A DNA stretch of 5,573 nucleotides from an uncultured Rikenellaceae bacterium (lineage in GTDB: Bacteria; Bacteroidota; Bacteroidia; Bacteroidales; Rikenellaceae): the NCBI GenBank assembly GCA_947038135.1, contig CAMQVM010000123.1, forward strand, positions 1 through 5,573, read 5' to 3'. This document shows, piece by piece, positions 1-5,573 of the stretch. A model generated the notes under the pieces. It did not search any database, was not told where the DNA came from, and worked only from the letters and a program-made list of their open reading frames with translations. A program made the position numbers and the translations under genes. The number at the start of each line of letters is the position of its first letter. Within the stretch, counting starts at the first letter, position 1.

Positions 1-367
1 CAGAGTAGTTAACAATAGCCATCAAACGATAATCTCCGATATGCTCTTCAAGCAACACATGAGCACTATTATCATCTATTATAGTACTAGCACCATCGGC
101 TAGTTGCAACAATTTATCTGTTGCAGCTACAGTAGCTGTAGGAGCTTCAAAAACAGCGATACAAACCTTTGCTATGCGGTTTTCTAAACCTGGCAGTAAA
201 TCAACTGCTGCACGTGTTGTAATCTTTGAAGGAGTAGGAAGCGCCAACGTTATTGGTACTCGAACAACCCCTTCAGGCAAACCTTCCTCCACCTTAAGTG
301 GTGTATTGCTTTTTTGACAACCTGTCAATGTAAGAAGAACTATTAGTAATTGCAATATCTTTTTCAT
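1..367 (-). CDS. Fimbrillin-like lipoprotein, N-terminal part (runs off window)
   Basis: The ATG is at 367-365 and an open frame runs off the window edge, giving 122 residues of a longer protein. It begins MKKILQLLIVLLTLTGC: two lysines, a hydrophobic core and the lipobox LTGC with Cys17 as the lipidated residue, so export and outer-membrane lipoprotein sorting are expected. After the cysteine comes a strand-forming stretch (VRVPITLALP, about residues 35-44), then ITTRAAVD with Arg52, the sort of Arg-X site at which fimbrillins are trimmed before assembly. The following segments, ENRIAKVCIAVFEAP and later GDYRLMAIVNYS, resemble the N-terminal domain of FimA/Mfa1-type pilins. It lies 85 nt after the large fimbrillin on the same strand and is probably the next pilus gene. 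Whether it is a FimA-like, Mfa4-like or larger tip protein cannot be decided without the missing part. Its start is preceded by an A-rich leader with no clear Shine-Dalgarno. Confidence 0.8.
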   Translation of the reverse strand, partial: MKKILQLLIVLLTLTGCQKSNTPLKVEEGLPEGVVRVPITLALPTPSKITTRAAVDLLPGLENRIAKVCIAVFEAPTATVAATDKLLQLADGASTIIDDNSAHVLLEEHIGDYRLMAIVNYS

Positions 368-452
368 ATTATTCTTTTAAAGTATTAAATTAACAAATTA
401 AGCTATATATACTCTATTATAAGTTTAGAGCATTTTTTCATTGAACACCACC

Positions 453-3062
453 CTACTCATTAACAACAGGACGCAAAGCAAACCCATAAGGACGAGCAGC
501 ACGAAACTGACCAGCAGTGGCTACGCTAGTGCCAATATTCACATGAGGATAAAAGCACCAACCATTAGCTGTGGTATAAGTGGTGCTAGTCCAGTAACCA
601 CCACCTGAGCCACTTCGAAAGAGCGCACCATTAGTATAGATTCTAAAGCCAGATGCAGGAAAGAATAGAGAAGCATGAGTATTTGGATTATAAAAAACAA
701 AACCCATATATGCTACATTTTGTGTTCCCTGCTCAACAGTAGATTCTGGGTAAGGTGTGTCACCCTCAGAAGCCCCTATTGTCCTACGATCAAAGTACCC
801 ATCAGCATAATAGCCAAAAACTAAGTTTTCATTATTAGTTGTACCACTACCAGCAAGCGGTGTAACCCATAATGACTGACGCATTTCAGAGTTTGTAATA
901 GGTCCATTTGCAACCAAAGCACTTATAGAGCCATCGTTAGGGCGACGGAAATCATAATTAATGCTATTGATAGGATAGTTTAATGGAGAAACTCTCTCAG
1001 TAGCAGATAATGTATTCCAATATACCGAAAAATTAAGATTTGAACTCCAACTAGTAAGTGCCGATATAGCCTTTGTAGGGTGATAAGCACGACGTGTATA
1101 AGTGGCATTGTTATTTGTCATATGCTGCCAATAACACCCTGCTTGCGTTGGATAATCTACAAAAACGGCAGTTCCAACAGCAGCTAATTGTGGATGTTGT
1201 GCATTATTTGTTGCTGTTACTCCACCAGCAGCTGTTCCGCTTTTAAAATCAGCAGCTGTTAAATTATAAGCCGAAAACTTTCTTGCATAATCTCTATTAT
1301 TTTCAATAGCGACACCATTTTTATCTAAATCTCCTTTATTCATTAAATAATCAGGGTTTTCACCTTGACGTAGATAAAGAAATTGTTTATTTGCTCCACT
1401 CTCTACTAAAACTAACGCATAACGCACTGGATATTGAAGAGTAGGAACATATTGATTTTTCAAACCTATACGAAATTTAATATCTCCTGTACCACTTACA
1501 CTACTTGCCATGCTAGTTAAATCAACAGGATTAGTACCATTCACAGGAAAGGTGGAAGGATAGTTAGTATCTAACACAATATCTCCAACACTCCACCGTC
1601 CATCAATCCATAACACCTTAGCTGTCCAATCAGTGTTATTATGCTTCATATCAATAAGTCTCTCTTCTGTTTCTGCTGCTCGACAAAATGCACCGACATA
1701 AGTTTTACCAGTAAAAGGAGTAGGCGTAACAGTTGAAGGGTCAACACCTAATGATGTAAGGGTAACAGTACGATTTAAGTTTCCTGCTATAACTTTCAGG
1801 TTATCTATACCTACAGCATCTGGTGTATACTCTAAATAACCAGAGCCTGGTGTATGTGTTACTATTCCATGAGTATTTCCCGACCATGAAATAGCTGCTG
1901 CATCAGTGGTATAATGTATCTTTATAGTTTCACCAGCTATATATTCATTATCTGCCACCTCTAAATATGTACCTGAAACATCACCATCAACAACCTCTTC
2001 ATTCCATTGGGTAGCAACCACCTCAATACTTGAAGGTAAGAAGCCATCTCCATTATAAGTAAACTTATAGTGGTAAGATCCTTCCATTGCCCAACCTGCC
2101 GAAGATATAGAAGCTAACGAAAACTGCTGTATATACTCATTAGTTACTGGTGTAGCAACGCCACCAATAGTAACACTTTTGGTTATATCCATCACTACTG
2201 TCATAGTTGCTGAGAGGTCGAACTGCTGCGGAATTAGCATTAGCGCCCCGTCTGTTGCTGTTATATTACTCATAACTGCACCTAACGAGCTGCTATTTAA
2301 ACCTCCATTAGCAGTAGAAGTTGTTATATTTTGGTCTTTTGCACCGCTACCGCTATAGTCCCACACCCCTGCATAACTACCACTTGAAAAGGTTAGGGTT
2401 GCACTATTCCATATATTAGAGAGCTCAAATGCCTTAACCACAACTACTTCTGGCGTTGCTCCAGCCTCCTCATAATCACTCTTAGCTGCCGAAAATGTAA
2501 CTTTAGATAGAGCATGAGCAAACTGCAAAGATACTGGTGTATTACTTATATTGTAGTTTATAGCATCTATATGCGAACTATATAGTAGATCTTTATGATC
2601 AAGAGGAGCTACAGGCACCGTATACTTTAAAGTAGGCGACCCAGCAGCCGTTTGGTCTGACACGACATTTGCAGCAGAGCTAACAACATCATAAGGGGCG
2701 AAAGCAAAAAATGAGTGATACTTGCCCGACTCCCATGTAGTATTAGCTATAACACCGCTAGATGCAGGCTGTATATTCCACTTTCCACCTAAACCAAGCT
2801 GAACCTCAGCCTTATACATATGGTCGGGGATAGTTGTGCCATCAAATACCACTGCCGATGTAGAGCAAAATACCCCCATCGTGGATATATTACCACTGTT
2901 TATTACACCTCCTTTAGTTAATGCACCTGGTGAGATGCTATCTACTGTAAACTTTATATTACCACCCTCTGAAATAGGTGGTTGTATTTCATTCTGTTTT
3001 TGACACGAAATAAATATAGACCCAAGTACTGCTAATGTTATTATTCTGTTCATATACGCCAT
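453..3062 (-). CDS. Fimbrillin with C-terminal FISUMP/C-type-lectin-like module; putative pilus tip adhesin
   Basis: Probable tip or adhesin subunit of a type V pilus, exported as a lipoprotein (lipobox Cys20, FISC). An alternative ATG at 3053 (Met4) would give MNRIITLAV, and the two starts cannot be separated. Residues about 35-355 form a fimbrillin (Mfa-like) domain: MGVF (62-65), FFAFAPYD (118-125), HKDLLYS (156-162), LQFAHALSKVTF (179-190), LIPQQ (276-280) and a closing strand IEVVATQWNEE (346-356). Residues about 365-437 look like a small Ig-like beta domain. Residues about 455-567 carry GAFCRAAETEERLI and RYALVLVES...YLRQGE, a linker module typical of Bacteroides fimbrillins of this architecture. 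Residues about 590-869 are the FISUMP/C-type-lectin-like module: KFSAYNLTA, DYPTQAGCYWQ, FRRPNDGS, GYYADGYFDRR, NPNTHASLFFPASGFR, GGYWTSTT and the terminal RPYGFALRPV. The usual cysteines of that module are replaced (see findings). The gene lies 64 nt after the 424-aa fimbrillin, beyond a hairpin. The family call is firm; the tip role is inferred from the architecture and extra length. The ligand is unknown. Confidence 0.9.
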   Translation of the reverse strand: MAYMNRIITLAVLGSIFISCQKQNEIQPPISEGGNIKFTVDSISPGALTKGGVINSGNISTMGVFCSTSAVVFDGTTIPDHMYKAEVQLGLGGKWNIQPASSGVIANTTWESGKYHSFFAFAPYDVVSSAANVVSDQTAAGSPTLKYTVPVAPLDHKDLLYSSHIDAINYNISNTPVSLQFAHALSKVTFSAAKSDYEEAGATPEVVVVKAFELSNIWNSATLTFSSGSYAGVWDYSGSGAKDQNITTSTANGGLNSSSLGAVMSNITATDGALMLIPQQFDLSATMTVVMDITKSVTIGGVATPVTNEYIQQFSLASISSAGWAMEGSYHYKFTYNGDGFLPSSIEVVATQWNEEVVDGDVSGTYLEVADNEYIAGETIKIHYTTDAAAISWSGNTHGIVTHTPGSGYLEYTPDAVGIDNLKVIAGNLNRTVTLTSLGVDPSTVTPTPFTGKTYVGAFCRAAETEERLIDMKHNNTDWTAKVLWIDGRWSVGDIVLDTNYPSTFPVNGTNPVDLTSMASSVSGTGDIKFRIGLKNQYVPTLQYPVRYALVLVESGANKQFLYLRQGENPDYLMNKGDLDKNGVAIENNRDYARKFSAYNLTAADFKSGTAAGGVTATNNAQHPQLAAVGTAVFVDYPTQAGCYWQHMTNNNATYTRRAYHPTKAISALTSWSSNLNFSVYWNTLSATERVSPLNYPINSINYDFRRPNDGSISALVANGPITNSEMRQSLWVTPLAGSGTTNNENLVFGYYADGYFDRRTIGASEGDTPYPESTVEQGTQNVAYMGFVFYNPNTHASLFFPASGFRIYTNGALFRSGSGGGYWTSTTYTTANGWCFYPHVNIGTSVATAGQFRAARPYGFALRPVVNE

Positions 3063-3085
3063 TTAATTAATTGATAAAATAGTGA

Positions 3086-3110
3086 GTTATGGGGGGTTCA
3101 GCCCCATAAC
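3086..3110 (-). terminator. Intergenic hairpin, possible partial terminator/attenuator
   Basis: A perfect 9-bp inverted repeat, GTTATGGGG / CCCCATAAC, occupies 3086-3094 and 3102-3110 with a 7-nt loop. Four G:C pairs sit next to the loop. It begins 16 nt after the stop of the 424-aa fimbrillin and ends 23 nt before the 3062 start of the next gene, in an otherwise A/T-rich gap. In the direction of transcription it is followed by TCACTATTTTATC, T-rich but without an uninterrupted U tract, so it is not a textbook intrinsic terminator. It could reduce read-through into the downstream gene or protect the 3' end of the upstream message. Confidence 0.5.
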
Positions 3111-3126
3111 CCTAAATAAAATGTTA

Positions 3127-4401
3127 CTATAAATCTGTTTCAGTATCAGCATCCCAATCACCAACACTAACATCAAAGTGAATATCACCACTAGCTACTG
3201 GATCTGTAATCACTGGGTTTCCATCAACTGGAATTTTAGTATTCATACCTGCTTCATCATAGTAATACTTAGATAGATATAGACCACCAGTTGCATCAGT
3301 AGTACCTATTTTCATATTATAAGTATATCCTTTACCTTTCACCCATGTTAAAGTAGCGCCACCAAGTGGAAAACCTACTTTTACATATAACGGAGCATCA
3401 TAAGTTCCACCTGTTGAATTGTATGCTATATAACCAGCTGTACCTCCAGCCCATTCTGTATCAGTAACACAACTTGATCTCATTTTATAACCTACCGCAT
3501 CTTCATTTGTAGGATTCATTGTTTCAGCACGATAACTCATTCCTATGTAAGAGCCTGTTACGCCAGTTGCATTACCATTTGCGTCTGCAGTTCCTACTAT
3601 TCCGTCCCATGCAGGAGTTGCATTTTGTGGAATCAACATAAAATGATTTGCATGACCTGCTGCGTAGAAAGGTGTTTTAAAATCTATTGTTGTTGTTGTG
3701 TTATTGAAATCTATTGCACCTACACCAGTGAAATATTCATAGTTATTTGTCGCTGTGTTAGTTCCAAAATCCCATGTTGCAGTTCCATAGTTATAAATAC
3801 CCTTATTAACAAGTGCATTGATATTAACAACGTTTACATAAGCCGTAACATCAAGACCTGTAATTATTCCAAAGTTAACCTTTGAAACGATATGGTCGAA
3901 ATCCATTGCTAACTTACTTGTAGGTGGTTTTGTATTTGTTGTATTTGTTGCACCTAGATAGTCGATTTGAGTTCCTGCATTTGCATTAATCTCAATTTCA
4001 GCAGTTACTGAAGTACTTGCTGAGGTTGTGCCAGTAGCATCTGCTGTTGGTGTAAAACCTGCTGCTGTTTTAGGGTGATGACCATAAAACTTCATTGGGT
4101 AGTGCTCGCCACCTATTGGCCATGCAGGAGAGATTGAATTCCACGCCCAATTTGTTCCGTCGTGTTTGTACTCGTGAGCGTCGATGCCCTCGTGCCATCC
4201 AGCTGTACTGTTGTTTGCTCCATAAACATGGAATCCACCTTGCAGCAATGTAAGGTCGCTGATAGCTCCTCTAGTAGTAGATGTTACAAAATTAATTGTG
4301 TTAGCATTGTCAGTTCCAGGATTTTCGTTTACACTCTCTACCTTAGAACAACTTGCAATTACCAGTCCGCACGTAGCGAACATAAGGAATGATTTAGTCA
4401 T
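3127..4401 (-). CDS. Fimbrillin family protein (Mfa-like), putative stalk pilin
   Basis: A 424-residue subunit of a type V-like pilus. The signal peptide MTKSFLMFATCGLVIASC ends in lipobox IASC with Cys18 lipidated. An acidic, Asn-rich linker (21-34) leads to the strand INFVT and then STTRGA, where Arg44 is a candidate site for the Arg-specific trimming known in FimA/Mfa1 pilins. Fimbrillin landmarks follow in order: GGFHVYG (55-61), WPIGGEHYPMKFYGHHP (94-110), DYLGATNT (147-154), LAMDFDHIVSKVNFGI (164-179), GIYNYGTATW (201-210), FMLIPQ (254-259) and VGFPLGGATLTWVKGKGYTYNMKIG (342-366, two strands near the end of the domain). It closes with HFDVSVGDWD, a candidate donor strand or its edge. 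The length and absence of an added C-terminal domain suit a polymerising stalk subunit, but this is inference. The start is preceded by A/T-only sequence ending AAAACATT, as usual for Bacteroidetes, and it lies 70 nt after the DUF5119 gene. Composition is rich in Thr, Asn, Ala and Gly, common for secreted beta proteins. Confidence 0.9.
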   Translation of the reverse strand: MTKSFLMFATCGLVIASCSKVESVNENPGTDNANTINFVTSTTRGAISDLTLLQGGFHVYGANNSTAGWHEGIDAHEYKHDGTNWAWNSISPAWPIGGEHYPMKFYGHHPKTAAGFTPTADATGTTSASTSVTAEIEINANAGTQIDYLGATNTTNTKPPTSKLAMDFDHIVSKVNFGIITGLDVTAYVNVVNINALVNKGIYNYGTATWDFGTNTATNNYEYFTGVGAIDFNNTTTTIDFKTPFYAAGHANHFMLIPQNATPAWDGIVGTADANGNATGVTGSYIGMSYRAETMNPTNEDAVGYKMRSSCVTDTEWAGGTAGYIAYNSTGGTYDAPLYVKVGFPLGGATLTWVKGKGYTYNMKIGTTDATGGLYLSKYYYDEAGMNTKIPVDGNPVITDPVASGDIHFDVSVGDWDADTETDL

Positions 4402-4471
4402 AATGTTTTAATTTTAATAATTGTTAATTAATAATAAGTTAATATATGTGATAAAATTTATGTAAATGCTT

Positions 4472-5491
4472 TTATAGATCTATATGCTCTTCATCGTCCC
4501 AGTCTCCAACAGATACATTTTCATCTCCTGTTTTCTCGGGCAACTCAATAGATACTGCAATGTTTATCAATGCGCCATTTTGAGGATTAACAACATCGGT
4601 TAAAACGTAATCAAATGGTATATCAGGCAGATAAGCAGAGCCATCAACCAAAAGCACATCTAACAGCATTGTATACTCTGCTTGTGTCCCCTCAGGAAGC
4701 TTTGCGAAGGTTTGAAACATCGCCTCAGCTGTGCCATTCCAAATTGAGCCCTCATCATAAGTATACCCTCCAAACTTGAAAAATTGAGTGGCAGGCAACA
4801 CCTCTGTTTTTGCTGAAGACAAATATACCTTTTGAGAAAATCCTCGCATAGCTCCTTGAATTGCAAGTGCCGATTTAAGATTCTTAGCTGTTAAAACAAC
4901 TTTAGTATCGTATGTCAACCTCCTCATATCTACATTTATAGTAAAATAGTTCTCTTCGATCTTTGTTATATTACCATTGGTGGTTTGAATCATATCTGCT
5001 GTTACATTAAAATCATCAATGCTCCACGATGCTAACTTATGAGCCTCTGTCATAAATAACTCACCATCTGCTGGGGTGTAAAATTTATATGATGATGGAT
5101 CTTTTGGAGCAACCATTGCAGCAATTTTATTGTAATCATTGATATCAGTAAAATCCATTATATCGTGCCAATAAACATCATGTACCGACTCATTCATAGC
5201 CATGATTGAGTACTCACCGATAGGCACCTCTATAAAACCATTGTGTACACTCTCTTCTAAATAACATTCAAATGGCTCAGAGCCATCTTTTGGAAAGAAC
5301 CGCATCGAAACTCTATGCACCTCAGTATATGCTTTATTTTCCTTGGTAGGATTAATGCCTGATTCAGCCCAGTTAACCTCTACGAATATTTTAATTGTAG
5401 GATTACAACTATCTTTAAAGCCTTGTCGCTTGCAAGAACCTATAATAGTCAAGGATAATAGTATTAATATATATATCTTAATATTTTTCAT
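4472..5491 (-). CDS. DUF5119 domain lipoprotein, accessory/anchor-type fimbrial protein
   Basis: A 339-residue lipoprotein. I place the start at the ATG 5491-5489, giving MKNIKIYILILLSLTIIGSC with lipobox Cys20. The open frame extends to a TTG at 5530, but that would add a charged, non-signal leader (DVKSKSKVKSR) and overlap the upstream gene, whose stop is at 5505-5503. The body matches what I know of DUF5119 proteins of Bacteroidales fimbrial loci: IKIFVEVNWAESG (33-45), VSMRFFPKDGSEPF (61-74), then GFIEVPIGEYSIMAMNES (85-102). The second half has VVLTAKNLKSALAIQGAMRGFSQKVYLSS (198-226), like the central strand region of Mfa2/FimB-type proteins, and LLDVLLVDG (276-284). It ends VSVGDWDDEEHIDL, almost the same tail as the adjacent fimbrillin. 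It lies 11 nt after the DUF3575 gene, so the two are surely co-transcribed. A role as anchor, length regulator or minor subunit is inferred from neighbours; the biochemical function of the family is not established to my knowledge. Confidence 0.85.
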   Translation of the reverse strand: MKNIKIYILILLSLTIIGSCKRQGFKDSCNPTIKIFVEVNWAESGINPTKENKAYTEVHRVSMRFFPKDGSEPFECYLEESVHNGFIEVPIGEYSIMAMNESVHDVYWHDIMDFTDINDYNKIAAMVAPKDPSSYKFYTPADGELFMTEAHKLASWSIDDFNVTADMIQTTNGNITKIEENYFTINVDMRRLTYDTKVVLTAKNLKSALAIQGAMRGFSQKVYLSSAKTEVLPATQFFKFGGYTYDEGSIWNGTAEAMFQTFAKLPEGTQAEYTMLLDVLLVDGSAYLPDIPFDYVLTDVVNPQNGALINIAVSIELPEKTGDENVSVGDWDDEEHIDL

Positions 5492-5498
5492 AATTCTA

Positions 5499-5504
5499 CT
5501 CTTT
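5499..5504 (-). promoter_or_regulatory. Weak Shine-Dalgarno-like AAAGAG before the DUF5119 gene
   Basis: AAAGAG (minus strand) overlaps the stop codon of the upstream DUF3575 gene and is 7 nt before the ATG at 5491. It matches the anti-Shine-Dalgarno only in part. With the signal peptide it favours 5491 over the upstream TTG, and its position suggests translational coupling to the preceding gene. Confidence 0.3.
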
Positions 5505-5573
5505 ACTTTACTTTTCGATTTAACATCCAAACTAATGATATTTTAGCCCTAGCAGGACCGATATAAGAATACT
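5503..5573 (-). CDS. DUF3575-type protein, C-terminal end only
   Basis: From the window edge one minus-strand frame reads YSYIGPARAKISLVWMLNRK plus VK and then TAA at 5505-5503, 22 residues in all. The pattern Y-x-G-P-x-[KR]-A-x-I-S-L-V-W followed by a short basic tail is how I recall DUF3575 domain proteins ending. These are Bacteroidetes proteins, probably outer-membrane beta-barrel-like, often found just upstream of DUF5119 and fimbrillin genes. The alternating hydrophobic KISLVWML fits a last membrane-facing or core beta strand. The stop lies 11 nt before the ATG of the DUF5119 lipoprotein, so the operon promoter must lie upstream of this window. The identification rests on a short tail plus gene order. 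Confidence 0.65.
   Translation of the reverse strand, partial: YSYIGPARAKISLVWMLNRKVK

Noticed and set aside
368..452. Promoter (TTAATTTG resembling the Bacteroidetes -7 box TAnnTTTG) and a 5-bp hairpin at 413-417/426-430 before the partial fimbrillin-like gene.
   Set aside because: The -7 match lacks the conserved A, no TTG sits at a suitable -33 distance, and a 5-bp A/T-rich stem without a U tract is expected by chance. The gap looks like a plain leader.
453..600. Possible variable repeat of a diversity-generating retroelement at the end of the lectin-like module.
   Set aside because: The fold class is right, but the codons for residues about 820-857 show no cluster of AAY-derived positions. 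No second copy of the segment and no reverse transcriptase gene are visible. A template and RT could still lie outside the window, so only a flank search would settle it.
3625..3885. Plus-strand open frame of 86 codons, Cys-rich.
   Set aside because: It lies wholly antisense inside the 424-aa fimbrillin, and its composition (runs of Cys, Ile, Val) is what antisense of Thr/Asn/Ala codons gives. No signal or start context.
3680..3960. Short triplet-like runs (ttgttgttgtg, gtatttgttgtatttgttg) as possible phase-variable repeats.
   Set aside because: They are short and imperfect, encode Thr/Asn runs in frame, and slippage by whole triplets would not switch the gene off.
4162..4392. Plus-strand open frame of 76 codons.
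   Set aside because: Antisense shadow of the N-terminal part of the 424-aa fimbrillin, low-complexity Ser/Cys/Val composition, no recognisable motif.
4402..4471. A/T palindromes (TTAATTAA) and a TAAATTTT box between the DUF5119 and fimbrillin genes.
   Set aside because: Almost pure A/T sequence yields such palindromes by chance. There is no -33 TTG at the right distance. TTAATTAA also occurs at 3063-3070, fitting a generic A/T-rich leader and not a specific site.
4660..4866. Minus-strand open frame of 68 codons in another frame.
   Set aside because: Overlaps the DUF5119 coding frame entirely and has no plausible domain or initiation context.
5343..5546. Plus-strand open frame with a hydrophobic C-terminal half, like a small membrane protein.
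   Set aside because: The hydrophobic stretch is the complement of the A/T-rich signal-peptide region of the DUF5119 gene, and the frame crosses two real genes on the other strand.

Overview
This window reads as part of a Bacteroidales (Bacteroides/Parabacteroides-type) chromosome. The evidence is an AT-rich sequence with almost pure A/T intergenic leaders that lack a strong Shine-Dalgarno, a run of lipoproteins with short signal peptides ending in a lipobox cysteine, and protein families (fimbrillin/Mfa-like, DUF5119, DUF3575) largely confined to Bacteroidetes. All assignments come from reading motifs by eye; no database search was run.

Everything is on the minus strand, so transcription runs from high to low coordinates. 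The order is: the last 22 codons of a DUF3575-type protein (5573-5503), a DUF5119-type lipoprotein (5491-4472), a fimbrillin of 424 aa (4401-3127), a much larger fimbrillin of 869 aa with a C-terminal FISUMP/C-type-lectin-like module (3062-453), and the N-terminal 122 residues of a further fimbrillin-like lipoprotein that leaves the window at base 1 (367-1). Gaps are 11, 70, 64 and 85 nt. There is no intergenic stretch over 300 nt, and no RNA gene, mobile element or CRISPR array was seen.

The layout fits a type V (FimA/Mfa-like) pilus operon. In such systems fimbrillin subunits are exported as lipoproteins, taken to the outer membrane, trimmed near the N-terminus by a protease, and joined by strand exchange. 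By inference the 424-aa protein is a stalk-type subunit, the 869-aa protein a tip or adhesin subunit carrying a ligand-binding-type fold, and the DUF5119 protein an accessory or anchor subunit. DUF3575 proteins often accompany such loci.

The system as a whole is of a known type. The points most worth a second look are: a perfect 9-bp hairpin between the stalk-type and tip-type genes; a near-identical C-terminal tail on two otherwise unlike proteins; apparent loss of both cysteines of a usual disulfide in the lectin-like module, with two other cysteines present; and a Lys in the putative processing region of the tip-type subunit where two neighbours have Arg.
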